From Brumimicrobium oceani (GTDB lineage Bacteria > Bacteroidota > Bacteroidia > Flavobacteriales_D > Crocinitomicaceae), in contig NZ_QFRJ01000004.1 in assembly GCF_003143775.1 (NCBI RefSeq), positions 124,001-188,000 of the forward strand: a DNA stretch of 64,000 bases. The letters are read 5' to 3'. The notes under the pieces are model-generated. The model saw only the letters and a list, made by a program, of their open reading frames with translations. It had not been told where the DNA came from and did not search any database. How positions within the stretch are numbered: position 1 is the first letter of the stretch; each line of letters begins with the position of its first letter. Both the position numbers and the translations under genes were made by a program. Below are positions 49,101 through 57,758 of this stretch, piece after piece.

Positions 49101-49937
49101 ATCAAGAACGGTATCACGATCCAAGATCACCTCGTTACGCTCAATAGATACAACTTCTCCTGTATCTTCATCAACGAAGTCTTCGATCCAAGATTTTAGC
49201 ACTCTCGCAGCTAGCTTACGACCTAATACTTTTTTAAGATTAGTTTTCGTTGCTTTGATTTCATCTGCTAGGTCAAAAATCTCCAAAATATCTTTATCAC
49301 TTTCGTAACCAATTGCTCTGAACAAAGTTGTAACAGGCAATTTTTTCTTACGATCGATATATGCATACATAACATTATTAATGTCAGTTGCGAACTCTAT
49401 CCAAGAACCTTTAAAAGGGATAATTCTTGCAGAGTAAAGTTTTGTACCATTCGCGTGTCGAGATTGTCCAAAGAATACACCAGGTGAACGGTGTAACTGA
49501 GAAACAATAACACGTTCAGCACCATTCACAACAAATGAACCTTTTGGAGTCATGTAAGGAATAGTACCTAAATAAACATCTTGAACTATCGTTTCAAAAT
49601 CTTCATGTTCTGGATCAGTACAATACAGTTTTAATTTTGCCTTAAGCGGCACGCTATACGTTAATCCACGTTCAATACACTCTTCAATAGAGTAGCGAGG
49701 CGGATCAATGAAGTAGTCCAAAAATTCAAGGACAAATTGATTTCTTGTATCAGTTATAGGAAAGTTTTCAGAAAACACTTTAAAAAGCCCCTCCTTTTCT
49801 CTGTTCTCAGGAGTCGTTTCAAGTTGAAAAAACTGACGGAACGATTTTAGTTGAACATCCAAAAAGTCAGGATATTCAAAAACACTTTTGCTAGAAGCGA
49901 AATTAATTCTTGTAGCGATATTATTTGATGTTGCCAA
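46125..49937 (-). CDS. rpoB: RNA polymerase subunit beta
   Basis: Second-largest RNA polymerase subunit, 1270 residues. The rifampicin region reads [19 protein letters not shown] then [19 protein letters not shown], the wild-type (rifampicin-sensitive) residues as far as can be judged. The C-terminal [20 protein letters not shown] is conserved. It is transcribed from the ribosomal-protein side, with an attenuator-like hairpin in the 109-base gap after rplL. Confidence 0.99.
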   Translation of the reverse strand: MATSNNIATRINFASSKSVFEYPDFLDVQLKSFRQFFQLETTPENREKEGLFKVFSENFPITDTRNQFVLEFLDYFIDPPRYSIEECIERGLTYSVPLKAKLKLYCTDPEHEDFETIVQDVYLGTIPYMTPKGSFVVNGAERVIVSQLHRSPGVFFGQSRHANGTKLYSARIIPFKGSWIEFATDINNVMYAYIDRKKKLPVTTLFRAIGYESDKDILEIFDLADEIKATKTNLKKVLGRKLAARVLKSWIEDFVDEDTGEVVSIERNEVILDRDTVLDKDNIEEIIDAGTKTIILHKEDVNSADFTIIYNTLQKDTANSEKEAVEVIYRQLRNAEPPDIETARSVFDKLFFSDTRYDLGEVGRFRINKKLKISDDEESRVLTKSDIIKIIKYLIELINSKAEVDDIDHLSNRRVRTVGEQLFSQFGVGLARMARTIRERMNVRDNEVFTPIDLINAKTLSSVINSFFGTNQLSQFMDQTNPLSEVTHKRRFSALGPGGLSRERAGFEVRDVHYTHYGRLCTIETPEGPNIGLISSLCVFAKVNKLGFIETPYRKVVDGKVQLQDEPIYLSAEEEDSMMIAQANAPLNDNGEFLGEMVKAREEGDFPVVEPKEIDLMDVGANQIASIAASSIPFLEHDDANRALMGSNMQRQALPLLKPESPIVGTGIERLVARDSRVLINAEGDGVVEYVDANEIVIKYDLSEEDQIVSFDGKTKTYSLTKFKKTNQGSTMNLKPIVKKGDVVEEGQVLCEGYATQQGELALGQNMKVAFMPWKGYNFEDAIVISERVVREDVFTSIHIDEYSLEVRDTKRGMEELTADIPNVSEEATKDLDENGLIRIGAEVSEGDILIGKITPKGETDPSPEEKLLRAIFGDKAGDVKDASLKAGPSLRGVVVNKKLFSRAVKDRKTKAQDKPILENLDTEYEKDLGDLKGILVQKLLVILEGKKSAGVTNNFREEIIKKGSKFSEKALSIVDYSIVNPSKWTDEDETNSMIQRVIHNFTIKANDLLGNYKRKKFHISVGDELPAGIVKLAKVYLAKKRKLKVGDKMAGRHGNKGIVANIVRQEDMPFLDDGTPVDIVLNPLGVPSRMNLGQIYETVLGWAGQKLNVKFATPIFDGAEPSEVAEYCDKAGIPRAGKTYLYDGGTGERFHQPATVGVIYMLKLSHMVDDKMHSRSIGPYSLITQQPLGGKALFGGQRFGEMEVWALEAFGAANILQEILTVKSDDVNGRAKAYEAIVKGDNLPTPGIPESFNVLLHELRGLGLNIKMD

Positions 49938-49985
49938 GACTACGAAATTTTGTTAGAAAAAAGAACCAGATGCGTATAAATGCAT

Positions 49986-50030
49986 AAAAACAGCACAAGG
50001 CATCCCGAAAATCGAGGATGCCTGTACTGC
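49986..50030 (-). terminator. Attenuator-like hairpin between rplL and rpoB
   Basis: On the minus strand, about 15 paired bases form around the core GGCATCC/GGATGCC (49999-50005 with 50016-50022), with a bulge in the outer stem, and are followed by five U. It lies 20 bases past rplL and 50 before rpoB. A partial terminator at this place sets the ribosomal protein to polymerase ratio in E. coli; the same role is inferred here. Confidence 0.7.
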
Positions 50031-50046
50031 AAAATAAGTATAGTTA

Positions 50047-50418
50047 TTACTTAACTTCAACTTCAGCTCCTGCTTCTTCTAATGAAGATTTTAAGCTTTC
50101 AGCCTCGTCTTTAGCAACACCCTCCTTAACTGGAGATGGTGCACCATCAACTAATGCTTTAGCTTCTTTCAAACCAAGACCAGTTAATTCTTTAACTAAT
50201 TTTACGACAGCCAATTTACTACCTCCGGCAGCTTTAAGGATTACGTCAAACTCAGTTTTTTCTTCTGCAGCTTCTGCAGCAGCACCTCCTCCTGCAACTG
50301 CAACAGCAGCAGCAGCTGGTTCGATACCATACTCGTCTTTAAGGATTGTTGCTAATTCGTTAACGTCTTTTACTGTAAGGTTAACTAATGTTTCAGCGAT
50401 GTCTTTTAATTCAGCCAT
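50047..50418 (-). CDS. rplL: 50S ribosomal protein L7/L12
   Basis: Stalk protein of the large subunit, 123 residues, present in several copies and recruiting translation factors. It has the N-terminal dimerisation domain ([20 protein letters not shown]), the Ala/Gly-rich hinge near residues 35-52, and the C-terminal domain [20 protein letters not shown] with the factor-binding [15 protein letters not shown]. It follows rplJ by 45 bases. Confidence 0.99.
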   Translation of the reverse strand: MAELKDIAETLVNLTVKDVNELATILKDEYGIEPAAAAVAVAGGGAAAEAAEEKTEFDVILKAAGGSKLAVVKLVKELTGLGLKEAKALVDGAPSPVKEGVAKDEAESLKSSLEEAGAEVEVK

Positions 50419-50463
50419 TTTATTTTTGTTTAAAAAAGGTTCTAATAATAAATAATATTTAAT

Positions 50464-50985
50464 CTATGCTCTTTCTGAGAGCGTTTTAAGGATACCTGCA
50501 ATCTTACCACCTTGTCCTTTAAGACCAGAAATAACATTCTTCGCTGGGCTTTGGAGTAAAGTAACAATATCACCGATAAGTTCATCCTTACTCTTAATTG
50601 CTGTTAATGCATCTAAGCTTTCATCACCTAAGTAAATCGCTTCTTCAACATACGCAGCTTTAAGGATAGGTCTATCGCTTTTCTTGCGGAAATCTTTAAT
50701 AATTTTTGCAGGCGCATTACCTACTTCAGCAAACATAATTGCAGTTGGACCTGATAATACCGTCTTCAACTCACTTAGATCTCTGTCTTCAATACGCTCA
50801 AGTGCTTTAGCAAGAAGTGTATTTTTCACCACTCTTAAACTAACACCGGCTTTGAAACATCTACCACGAAGGTCGTTGATTTTAGATACAGGCAATTCTG
50901 ATGTGTCGGCAAGATAAAAAATACTTGCCTCTTTTAGTTCTGCTGTTAAATCGTCAATGTACTGCGCTTTTTCTTCTCTATTCAT
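50464..50985 (-). CDS. rplJ: 50S ribosomal protein L10
   Basis: Base of the L7/L12 stalk, 173 residues. It begins MNREEKAQYIDDLTAELKEA, followed by the conserved LRGRCFKAGVSLRVVKNTLL and GPTAIMFAEV. The C-terminal helix that carries L7/L12 is AGILKTLSERA. It starts only 11 bases after rplA, leaving no room for the long L10 leader seen in E. coli, so autoregulation, if present, must act within rplA or upstream. Confidence 0.98.
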   Translation of the reverse strand: MNREEKAQYIDDLTAELKEASIFYLADTSELPVSKINDLRGRCFKAGVSLRVVKNTLLAKALERIEDRDLSELKTVLSGPTAIMFAEVGNAPAKIIKDFRKKSDRPILKAAYVEEAIYLGDESLDALTAIKSKDELIGDIVTLLQSPAKNVISGLKGQGGKIAGILKTLSERA

Positions 50986-50996
50986 ATTTAAAAATT

Positions 50997-51692
50997 TTAA
51001 GCGACAACAGATTTAGCGTCAATTTGAATACTAGGGCTCATTGTAGAGCTCATGTATATACTTCTAATGTACACTCCTTTAGCTGCAGATGGTTTCATCT
51101 TAATTAACGTACTGATTAATTCAGCTGCATTGTCTTTAATTTTGCCGCCCTCAAAAGAGACCTTAGCAATATTAGAATGAACAATACCGAATTTGTCAAC
51201 ACGGAAATCGATTTTACCAGCCTTAACTTCTTGAACTGCCTTAGCTACATCCATTGTTACAGTACCAGTTTTCGGGTTAGGCATTAAACCTCTAGGCCCT
51301 AATATACGACCTAAAGCACCTACTTTACCCATTACAGATGGCATCGTGATAATCACATCGATATCAGTCCAACCTCCTTTAATTTTCTCTATGTACTCGT
51401 CTAATCCAACGTAATCAGCCCCTGCTTCTTTCGCCTCTTCTTCTTTGTCCGGTGTACAAAGCACAAGTACTTTGATATCCTTTCCAGTTCCGTGAGGTAA
51501 AGCTACGGTTCCTCTTACCATCTGATTTGCTTTTCTAGGATCCACTCCTAGACGCACACTGATGTCAACAGAAGCATCAAATTTAGTATTGGTGATTTCC
51601 TTTACTAAATCACATGCTTCAGTCAACGAATACGTCTTATCAAAGTCATACTTTGAAAGCGCTTCTTTTCTTTTTTTAGAAATACGTCCCAT
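50997..51692 (-). CDS. rplA: 50S ribosomal protein L1
   Basis: Component of the mobile L1 stalk at the E site, 231 residues. The family signature is seen as [20 protein letters not shown], with [20 protein letters not shown] following. It is 12 bases from rplK. In other bacteria L1 represses the rplKA mRNA; no L1-like site was clear here. Confidence 0.98.
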   Translation of the reverse strand: MGRISKKRKEALSKYDFDKTYSLTEACDLVKEITNTKFDASVDISVRLGVDPRKANQMVRGTVALPHGTGKDIKVLVLCTPDKEEEAKEAGADYVGLDEYIEKIKGGWTDIDVIITMPSVMGKVGALGRILGPRGLMPNPKTGTVTMDVAKAVQEVKAGKIDFRVDKFGIVHSNIAKVSFEGGKIKDNAAELISTLIKMKPSAAKGVYIRSIYMSSTMSPSIQIDAKSVVA

Positions 51693-51704
51693 GATTAATG
51701 TTTT

Positions 51705-52145
51705 TTAGTTTTTAGGAAAATCTCCTTTTACAGTGATTCCCATACTTCTTGCTGTTCCTGCAACCATTCTCATACCAGATTCAACTGTAAAACAGTTAAG
51801 GTCTGACATTTTATCTTCTGCAATTGCCTTTACTTGATCCCAAGAAACACTAGCCACTTTTACGCGGTTAGGCTCTGAAGAACCTTTCTTAAGTTTTGCT
51901 GCATCCAATAATTGAACTGCTGCTGGTGGAGTTTTGATGATAAAATCGAATGATTTATCACCATAGACAGTGATTACAACAGGTAATACTTTTCCAGCCT
52001 TATCTTGAGTTCTTGAGTTAAACTGCTTACAGAACTCCATGATGTTAACCCCTTTTGCACCAAGTGCGGGACCAACGGGCGGAGAAGGATTTGCTGCACC
52101 ACCTTTGATCTGTAATTTGATCAAACCTGCTACTTCTTTAGCCAT
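51705..52145 (-). CDS. rplK: 50S ribosomal protein L11
   Basis: GTPase-centre protein, 146 residues. Both domains are present: the N-terminal [20 protein letters not shown] with the flexible proline-rich segment, and the C-terminal rRNA-binding RSMGITVKG. It lies 85 bases downstream of nusG. Confidence 0.98.
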   Translation of the reverse strand: MAKEVAGLIKLQIKGGAANPSPPVGPALGAKGVNIMEFCKQFNSRTQDKAGKVLPVVITVYGDKSFDFIIKTPPAAVQLLDAAKLKKGSSEPNRVKVASVSWDQVKAIAEDKMSDLNCFTVESGMRMVAGTARSMGITVKGDFPKN

Positions 52146-52230
52146 TTATATATAGTTTGTGTAGTCTAACGTGGTCGTATAGATGGGAAGCTTTAATCAT
52201 CACCACCACTCCTACTGATTAAAAAACTTA

Positions 52231-52782
52231 TTAACTTTCTTTATCTACTTGCATATAGCTCAACTCGACCAAATTCTTTCGACCGAATATCTTCACCATA
52301 ACTTTCAATTTCTTTTTCTCCTCGTTAATTTCTTCAATAGTACCATTAAAATTATTAAATGGACCATCTACCACCTTAACTGACTCTCCAATAACGAAAG
52401 GTATTTTCATTTCCTCTTCGTTTTCAGACATCTCATCAACCTTACCTAAAATACGGTTAACTTCAGCTTTCCTCATAGGCAACGGATCTCCGTGCTTTTC
52501 AGCACCAAGAAAACCAATTACATTGGGAACACCTTTAATAACGTGTGGTACTTCACCCACAAGAGCAGCTTCGATAAGCACGTAACCTGGTAAAAAAGTT
52601 TTCTCTTTAGAGATTTTTTTACCATTCCTAATTTGAAAAACTTTTTCCGTAGGAATAAGGATTTGACCAAAGAAATCGTTCAACTTTTGTCGATTGATTT
52701 CCATTTCAAGATATTCCTTGACCATGCTTTCTTTCCCGCTTATTGCGCGAACAACATACCATCTTTTCTTAACTTCTTCCAC
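52231..52782 (-). CDS. nusG: Transcription antitermination factor NusG
   Basis: RNA polymerase elongation factor, 183 residues. The NGN domain runs from KRWYVVRAISGKESMVKEYL through FLPGYVLIEAAL. The C-terminal KOW domain is GESVKVVDGPFNNFNGTIEE, which binds Rho or ribosomal S10 in known systems. It follows secE by about 33 bases. Confidence 0.98.
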   Translation of the reverse strand: MEEVKKRWYVVRAISGKESMVKEYLEMEINRQKLNDFFGQILIPTEKVFQIRNGKKISKEKTFLPGYVLIEAALVGEVPHVIKGVPNVIGFLGAEKHGDPLPMRKAEVNRILGKVDEMSENEEEMKIPFVIGESVKVVDGPFNNFNGTIEEINEEKKKLKVMVKIFGRKNLVELSYMQVDKES

Positions 52783-52815
52783 AGTAATTCCGTTAAAGCT
52801 TATCAGTATTATAAA

Positions 52816-53028
52816 TTATGGATAAATCAATCCAAGAATTCCTTTCCAGAAATATGTTGATGGATTTATTCCGAAGATAAAGTCCATTACAAATATAAGT
52901 AAGGAAAATATAACAGAACCTATTACTACAATAATAGTATTGTTCTGCAACTCTGTCCATGTAGGCCAGCTCACCTTGTGAACCAGCTCATGGTATGTAT
53001 CCTGAAGATATTCTACAATATTTGCCAA
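52816..53028 (-). CDS. secE: Preprotein translocase subunit SecE
   Basis: A 70-residue single-span subunit of SecYEG. It has the amphipathic conserved EYLQDTYHELVHKVSWPTWTE segment followed by one membrane helix (IIVVIGSVIFSLLIFVMDFI). The short one-helix form is the norm outside Gammaproteobacteria. It lies 15 bases downstream of tRNA-Trp. Confidence 0.97.
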   Translation of the reverse strand: MANIVEYLQDTYHELVHKVSWPTWTELQNNTIIVVIGSVIFSLLIFVMDFIFGINPSTYFWKGILGLIYP

Positions 53029-53043
53029 TTTCTTTCAATTTTG

Positions 53044-53116
53044 CACGGGCGGTAGGATTCGAACCCACGACCAATGGTTTTGGAGACCAGTACTCTACCA
53101 ACTGAGCTACGCCCGT
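53044..53116 (-). tRNA. tRNA-Trp (CCA)
   Basis: Minus-strand cloverleaf. The acceptor stem is ACGGGCG/CGCCCGT with discriminator G, the D arm GCTCAGTTGGTAGAG, anticodon loop CTCCAAA giving CCA, and T arm GTGGGTTCGAATCCTAC. CCA is not encoded. It sits between tuf and secE, as in many bacteria. Confidence 0.97.
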
Positions 53117-53121
53117 AGTGG

Positions 53122-53150
53122 AAAAAGGGGAGCTTATAACTCCCCTTTTT
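53122..53150 (-). terminator. Terminator-like hairpin after tuf
   Basis: A symmetrical stem AAAAAGGGGAG/CTCCCCTTTTT (53122-53132 with 53140-53150) with a 7-base loop, 17 bases past the tuf stop and just before tRNA-Trp. It can work in either direction. It may be only partly efficient, since the tRNA-Trp-secE-nusG genes lie beyond it. Confidence 0.85.
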
Positions 53151-53167
53151 CAAGTTTATTTATCTGC

Positions 53168-54355
53168 TTAATCTTCGATCTCAGTTACCTGACCAGCACC
53201 TACAGTTCTACCACCCTCACGGATTGCGAAACGTAGACCTTTGTTCATTGCAATAGGAACGATAAGCTCAACATTGATTGTTACGTTATCACCAGGCATT
53301 ACCATGTCACGATCTTCACCTAAGTGAATCTCTCCAGTCACATCCGTTGTACGGAAGTAGAACTGTGGACGGTAACGGTTGTGGAATGGAGTGTGACGTC
53401 CACCTTCATCTTTCTTAAGAACGTATATCTCAGCTTTGAATTTAGCGTGTGGTGTTGTAGAGCCAGGCTTACAAACAACCATACCACGACGAATAACTGT
53501 TTTGTCAATACCTCTTAAAAGAAGTCCAACGTTATCTCCAGCCTCACCTCTATCTAATATCTTACGGAACATTTCAACTCCAGTAACAACAGATTTAAGT
53601 TTTTCGTCACCCATTCCTAGGATATCAACTTCTTCACCAGAGTTAATAACACCAGTTTCGATACGACCAGTTGCAACAGTTCCACGACCAGTGATCGAGA
53701 ACACATCCTCAACAGGCATCAAGAAAGGCTTGTCTACTTCACGAGGAGGTAATTCAATCCATGAATCAACGGCAGCCATAAGCTCCATTACTTTATCACT
53801 CCACTTCTCGTCTCCGTTAAGAGCTCCTAATGCAGAACCTTGGATAACTGGAGAGTTATCTCCGTCATAGTCATAGAAAGACAAAAGCTCTCTAATCTCA
53901 AGTTCAACTAATTCTAATAATTCTTCATCATCAACCAAATCCACTTTGTTCATGAAAACAACAATTCTTGGAATACCAACTTGGCGTCCTAAAAGAATGT
54001 GCTCACGTGTTTGTGGCATTGGTCCATCCGTTGCAGCAACAACTAAAATCGCACCATCCATCTGAGCAGCACCTGTTACCATGTTCTTAACATAGTCGGC
54101 GTGACCTGGACAATCTACGTGTGCGTAGTGACGATTTTCAGTTTCATACTCAATGTGAGATGTATTAATTGTAATACCACGTTCCTTTTCCTCAGGAGCG
54201 TTATCGATTGAGTCAAAACTACGAGCTTCAGATAAGCCTTTTGAAGATAAAACCGCAGCGATAGCAGCAGTTAAAGTTGTCTTCCCGTGATCGACGTGAC
54301 CGATTGTTCCAATGTTCAAGTGTGGTTTGGAACGTGTAAATGTTTCCTTAGCCAT
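53168..54355 (-). CDS. tuf: Elongation factor Tu
   Basis: GTPase that delivers aminoacyl-tRNA to the ribosome, 395 residues. G1 is [10 protein letters not shown] (residues 19-28), G3 [11 protein letters not shown], and G4 NKVD. Domains 2 and 3 follow ([32 protein letters not shown]). Only one tuf is visible in the window. It is placed between four tRNA genes and tRNA-Trp/secE. Confidence 0.99.
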   Translation of the reverse strand: MAKETFTRSKPHLNIGTIGHVDHGKTTLTAAIAAVLSSKGLSEARSFDSIDNAPEEKERGITINTSHIEYETENRHYAHVDCPGHADYVKNMVTGAAQMDGAILVVAATDGPMPQTREHILLGRQVGIPRIVVFMNKVDLVDDEELLELVELEIRELLSFYDYDGDNSPVIQGSALGALNGDEKWSDKVMELMAAVDSWIELPPREVDKPFLMPVEDVFSITGRGTVATGRIETGVINSGEEVDILGMGDEKLKSVVTGVEMFRKILDRGEAGDNVGLLLRGIDKTVIRRGMVVCKPGSTTPHAKFKAEIYVLKKDEGGRHTPFHNRYRPQFYFRTTDVTGEIHLGEDRDMVMPGDNVTINVELIVPIAMNKGLRFAIREGGRTVGAGQVTEIED

Positions 54356-54450
54356 TTTTTATTTGTTACTTGTTAATATACTATTAATTACTTTCTTGTA
54401 CATACAAGAAAATTCACTCATAATCATGAGTGAGTCCCCCTTTCAAATCG

Positions 54451-54522
54451 AGCCAATGACGAGAATTGAACTCGTGACCTCTTCCTTACCAAGGAAGCAC
54501 TCTACCCCTGAGCTACATCGGC
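54451..54522 (-). tRNA. tRNA-Thr (GGU)
   Basis: Minus-strand cloverleaf: acceptor GCCGATG paired with CATTGGC (one G-U), D arm GCTCAGGGGTAGAG, anticodon loop TTGGTAA giving GGT, T arm ACGAGTTCAATTCTCGT. It lies about 95 bases upstream of tuf. Confidence 0.97.
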
Positions 54523-54547
54523 AGCGAGTCAATAAAAGATTAATTTG

Positions 54548-54620
54548 AGCGGGAGACGAGACTCGAACTCGCGACCCTCAGCTTGGAAGGCTGACGCTCT
54601 ACCAACTGAGCTACTCCCGC
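54548..54620 (-). tRNA. tRNA-Gly (UCC)
   Basis: Minus-strand cloverleaf: acceptor GCGGGAG/CTCCCGC, D arm GCTCAGTTGGTAGAG, anticodon loop CTTCCAA giving TCC, T arm GCGAGTTCGAGTCTCGT. Confidence 0.97.
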
Positions 54621-54646
54621 TTAAAATATAAAAGTAAAACGATCAG

Positions 54647-54729
54647 TGGGGGGAGAAGGATTCGAACCTTCGAAGGTAAAAACCAACAGATTTACAGTCT
54701 GTCCTCGTTGGCCGCTTGAGTATCCCCCC
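54647..54729 (-). tRNA. tRNA-Tyr (GUA)
   Basis: Minus-strand class II tRNA with a long variable arm. Acceptor GGGGGGA/TCCCCCC with discriminator A, D arm region ACTCAAGCGGCCAACGAGG, anticodon GTA within ACTGTAAAT, T arm AAGGTTCGAATCCTT. Confidence 0.96.
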
Positions 54730-54743
54730 AAGAAAAGTTTATG

Positions 54744-54817
54744 AGCCGATGGAGGGACTCGAACCCCCGACCTGCTGATTACAAATCAGCTGCTCTAGCC
54801 AGCTGAGCTACATCGGC
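54744..54817 (-). tRNA. tRNA-Thr (UGU)
   Basis: Minus-strand cloverleaf: acceptor GCCGATG/CATCGGC, D arm GCTCAGCTGGCTAGAGC, anticodon TGT within GATTTGTAATC, T arm CGGGGGTTCGAGTCCCT. It is the first gene after the promoter at 54886-54915. Confidence 0.96.
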
Positions 54818-54885
54818 ACTTTTGATGGTAAATATTAATCTTTTAAAGAACTCCCTAACTTGTTTTATCAACTCGTTCGGGGTTG

Positions 54886-54915
54886 CAAATGTATGAAATA
54901 AATAAACTCTGACAA
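54886..54915 (-). promoter_or_regulatory. Consensus promoter for the tRNA-tuf-secE operon
   Basis: On the minus strand, TTG (54913-54915), a 19-base spacer, then TACATTTG (54886-54893), an exact TTG-N19-TAnnTTTG match. Initiation would fall near 54880, giving a leader of about 60 bases before tRNA-Thr(UGU). Confidence 0.8.
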
Positions 54916-55334
54916 GCGTTTTTTTAAATTATTTTTGATTTTTTTTTACCCCCCATGGCAAAGCCTCTTGAAAAAGAAACATAACAAACTGTATAACATA
55001 GATTTACTGACATTTTCTCCATAAGAAAAAAATTACATTTTTTTTCTTTTTTTTACCTCGTCGGTAAAACTCACTTAAAAAACCTAGACCTTTAATGTAA
55101 ATATTTGGCTGAATTGTTTTGCTGTTTCAGAACAAAGTCAATCAGTTCATAATTGCTGAAGCCGATTATTAGTATCAGTGTTAAACAATACATATTATAA
55201 AAGCTTGCACTGAATCAAAACGCTTCAATTCAAATTTGAAGAACTTACCGCTTGTAAGCTATCAAAAAACCATACTTATCCTTCCCTCCTAAGGCCGATC
55301 AAATGAAATAACGGATTACATTTAGACAATATCA
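54916..55334. other. Gene-free spacer between the tRNA operon and the xerC-like gene
   Basis: About 420 AT-rich bases with poly-T/A tracts (54920-54957, 55040-55055). They include a TTTTACC/GGTAAAA hairpin (55051-55057 with 55063-55069) lacking a T tail and a TTCAAATTTGAA palindrome (55229-55240). I find no open frame, tRNA or recognisable RNA. In many Bacteroidota a ribosome-hibernation factor gene lies here; no remnant is visible. Confidence 0.6.
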
Positions 55335-56210
55335 CTAAACCTTCCCACCTCTTGGATGAGATTCCTTATATATTTTCGAAATTTGATCAAAGGAATTATG
55401 TGTGTAAACCTGCGTTGCACTTAAATTGGCGTGACCCAATACCTCCTTAAGTGTTTCTAAACCTGCCCCATTATTCAACATGTGCGTTGCAAAAGTATGC
55501 CTCAAAACATGAGGGCTTCTTTTTGTGAGCTTCGTTAACATAGAAAGGTAGTAGTTCACCTTTCTATAAACAAACTTCGGATACAGCTTTTTACCTTTGT
55601 CGGTTATAAATATACTTTCGCATTTCGCTTCTTTATAAACTGGATTATCTAAATATGCCTCGATTTGCGTGGACAATTCTGAGGTAATCGGTATAATCCT
55701 TTCCTTATTCCTTTTTCCCAGCACCTTAATTTTTCCATCTTCAAAATCTGACTGCTTTAAACCAATAAGTTCTGAGAGTCGAATTCCAGTTTGATAAAAA
55801 ACTTCTATTATTAAACGGTCTCTAATACCCGAAAAACCCTCCGGAAATAAGTTTTCCATCTCTAACACCTCTATCTCCTCCTGTTTCACAAACTCCGGAA
55901 GCCTCTTTTCCTGTTTAGGCCCTTTCACCTTCAACATTGGATCAATGCCAATAAACTGATTTTTCTGAGCCCATTTAAAAAAAGTTCTAAGTGAAGACAG
56001 CTTTCTATTTACAGTTCTGTTGGAGTGCTTTTCATTAATCAGCTTTACGACCCAGCCTCGAACGTTTTGATAGGAAATCTCACATAACTCCTCGGCGCTA
56101 TCCACCAGCACAAACTCCAAGAAAGAACTCACGTCCTTCCTATAGGCAGCAACGGTATGATCCGAAACTCTGCGCTCTGTATTTAGATATGTTATAAACT
56201 GATTAAGCAT
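55335..56210 (-). CDS. Tyrosine recombinase of the XerC/XerD family
   Basis: A 291-residue site-specific recombinase. The N-terminal SAM-like DNA-binding domain runs over residues 1-85, ending NRKLSSLRTFFKWAQKN. The catalytic domain has Arg in TGIRLSELIGL, Lys in LGKRNKERIIPI, the HVLRHTFATHML box, His in LGHANLSATQ and the nucleophile Tyr in VYTHNSF. Its size and full active site fit chromosome-dimer resolution rather than a phage integrase. No att-like repeats flank it. The start lies 6 bases after the rpsU terminator. Whether it is XerC or XerD cannot be decided by eye. Confidence 0.92.
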   Translation of the reverse strand: MLNQFITYLNTERRVSDHTVAAYRKDVSSFLEFVLVDSAEELCEISYQNVRGWVVKLINEKHSNRTVNRKLSSLRTFFKWAQKNQFIGIDPMLKVKGPKQEKRLPEFVKQEEIEVLEMENLFPEGFSGIRDRLIIEVFYQTGIRLSELIGLKQSDFEDGKIKVLGKRNKERIIPITSELSTQIEAYLDNPVYKEAKCESIFITDKGKKLYPKFVYRKVNYYLSMLTKLTKRSPHVLRHTFATHMLNNGAGLETLKEVLGHANLSATQVYTHNSFDQISKIYKESHPRGGKV

Positions 56211-56213
56211 AAA

Positions 56214-56243
56214 ACAAAAAAAGGAGTCTTTAATAGACTCCTT
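56214..56243 (-). terminator. Rho-independent terminator after rpsU
   Basis: On the minus strand a perfect 9-bp stem AAGGAGTCT/AGACTCCTT (56221-56229 with 56235-56243), 5-base loop and at least five U. It ends next to the ATG of the recombinase gene. Confidence 0.9.
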
Positions 56244-56266
56244 AACGTATTCTTTACAAGAATATT

Positions 56267-56458
56267 TTATATTTCTTTAGACTGTAGACGTTGTTTATAA
56301 GCAGCTTTAATCCTTGCTTGACGACCTAAGATTGATGGTTTAATAAACTCTTTACGTCTACGGATTTCTCTCATACGACCAGTTTTTTCAAACTTCTTCT
56401 TATATTTCTTGAGAGCTCTTTCTATGTTCTCTCCTTCTTTTACAGGTACTACTAACAT
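56267..56458 (-). CDS. rpsU: 30S ribosomal protein S21
   Basis: A 63-residue basic protein of the small subunit, needed for start-site selection. It starts MLVVPVKEGENIERALKKYK and has the conserved KKFEKTGRMREIRRRKEF. It has its own consensus promoter upstream and a terminator directly downstream. Confidence 0.97.
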   Translation of the reverse strand: MLVVPVKEGENIERALKKYKKKFEKTGRMREIRRRKEFIKPSILGRQARIKAAYKQRLQSKEI

Positions 56459-56501
56459 ATTCTATTATTAATTTCGTTTTCTAATTCTATAAACAGGTTT
56501 G

Positions 56502-56531
56502 CAAAGATAGTAAGATAAATCTTATGAACAA
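56502..56531 (-). promoter_or_regulatory. Consensus promoter of rpsU
   Basis: On the minus strand, TTG (56529-56531), a 19-base spacer, then TATCTTTG (56502-56509). It matches TTG-N19-TAnnTTTG exactly and lies just outside the 3' end of the acyl-CoA dehydrogenase gene, giving a leader of about 40 bases before the rpsU ATG. Confidence 0.75.
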
Positions 56532-56534
56532 TAC

Positions 56535-57674
56535 TTATTTCAAAATTTCTCTAGAAATAACTACTTTTTGAATTTCAGAAGTTCCTTCACCTATTGTCAT
56601 TAGCTTTGCATCACGCAAAAACTTTTCAGCTGGATATTCTTTTGTATAACCGTAGCCCCCCATAATTTGTACAGCTTCGTTACCACACATTACTGAAGCC
56701 TCACTAGCGAAATACTTTGCATACGCTCCTTCTTCCGTCATTTTTGCACCTTTATTTTTAAGTGCCGCGGCATTAAAAGTCAAGAGTTCAGCTGCTTTTA
56801 CATTTGTTGCCATGTCCGCCAATTTGAAGCTTATACCTTGAAACTGTGCTATTGGCTTACCGAATTGCTCACGCTCTTTTGCATATTTTACAGAAGCCTC
56901 GTAAGCACCTCTTGCAATTCCACAACTTAAGGCTGCAATAGAAATTCGTCCACCATCGAGGATTTGCATTGCTTGAACAAAGCCCATTCCAACTTCACCA
57001 ATTAAGTTTTCATTTGGAACACGAACATTATCAAAGATAAGCTCAGCCGTTTCACTTGCTCTAACTCCTAATTTACCTTTAATCTGAACCGCCGAAAATC
57101 CTGGGGTTCCTTTTTCTACAATAAAAGCAGAAATACCTTTACTATCTAAAAGCTCACCTGTACGAACTAAAACAACAGAAATGTCGCCTGAAAGACCATG
57201 AGTAATCCAATTTTTCGCACCATTAATAATCCATTCGTCACCATCCTTTACCGCAGTAGTTTTCATTCTCATGGCATCAGACCCTGTGTTTGGCTCTGTT
57301 AATCCCCATGCACCTATAAATTCACCTGATGCTAACTTTGGTAAATATTTTTTCTTTTGCTCTTCCGATCCATGATAGTAAATATGACCAGTACACAATG
57401 AGTTGTGAGCAGCAACAGACAGACCAACTCCTCCGCAAACCTTCCCTAACTCAATTAGGGCAGTAACGTACTCATCATAAGTAAACCCGCTCCCTCCATA
57501 CTCTTCAGGAATGTATATACCTAGCAGACCTAAGTCCCCTAATTTCTTCATTACATCAACTGGGAAGTGTTCTTTTTCATCCCATTCTAAAAGATTTGGT
57601 TTGATTTCTTTCTCGGCAAAATCTCTTACCATTTGTTGAATCATCAACTGATTTTCGTTTAGATCAAAGTTCAT
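56535..57674 (-). CDS. Acyl-CoA dehydrogenase
   Basis: FAD-dependent dehydrogenase of fatty or branched-chain acyl-CoA oxidation, 379 residues. The first family signature reads GAWGLTEPNTGSDAMRM, the second region is QIMGGYGYTKEYPAEKFLRD, and the catalytic Glu is in TIGEGTSEIQKVV near residue 365, the position found in short-chain (butyryl-type) enzymes. The exact substrate cannot be read. It stands alone. TATATTTG on the minus strand (57719-57726) could be its -7 element, but no TTG lies at the right distance. Confidence 0.94.
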   Translation of the reverse strand: MNFDLNENQLMIQQMVRDFAEKEIKPNLLEWDEKEHFPVDVMKKLGDLGLLGIYIPEEYGGSGFTYDEYVTALIELGKVCGGVGLSVAAHNSLCTGHIYYHGSEEQKKKYLPKLASGEFIGAWGLTEPNTGSDAMRMKTTAVKDGDEWIINGAKNWITHGLSGDISVVLVRTGELLDSKGISAFIVEKGTPGFSAVQIKGKLGVRASETAELIFDNVRVPNENLIGEVGMGFVQAMQILDGGRISIAALSCGIARGAYEASVKYAKEREQFGKPIAQFQGISFKLADMATNVKAAELLTFNAAALKNKGAKMTEEGAYAKYFASEASVMCGNEAVQIMGGYGYTKEYPAEKFLRDAKLMTIGEGTSEIQKVVISREILK

Positions 57675-57758
57675 TTTTTATAATTTATATTCCTAATAAG
57701 TTATCAATTTGTAAGTTGCAAATATAGTATATTTTTAACTCCTAAGATTAATAATTGT

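Noticed and set aside
46125-50418. Several antisense open frames of 60-145 residues opposite rpoB and rplL.
   Set aside because: They are shadows of highly expressed genes and show no independent features.
54312-54548. Plus-strand open frame across the tuf start and tRNA-Thr.
   Set aside because: It runs antisense to tuf and through a tRNA gene, so it is not credible.
55048-55069. TTTTACC/GGTAAAA hairpin as a terminator for the tRNA operon or the recombinase.
   Set aside because: No U run follows on either strand; the T tract lies on the 5' side.
55335-56210. Tyrosine recombinase as a sign of an integrated element near the tRNA genes.
   Set aside because: It is of XerC/XerD size, has the usual rpsU neighbour, and no direct repeats of tRNA ends or cargo genes are seen.
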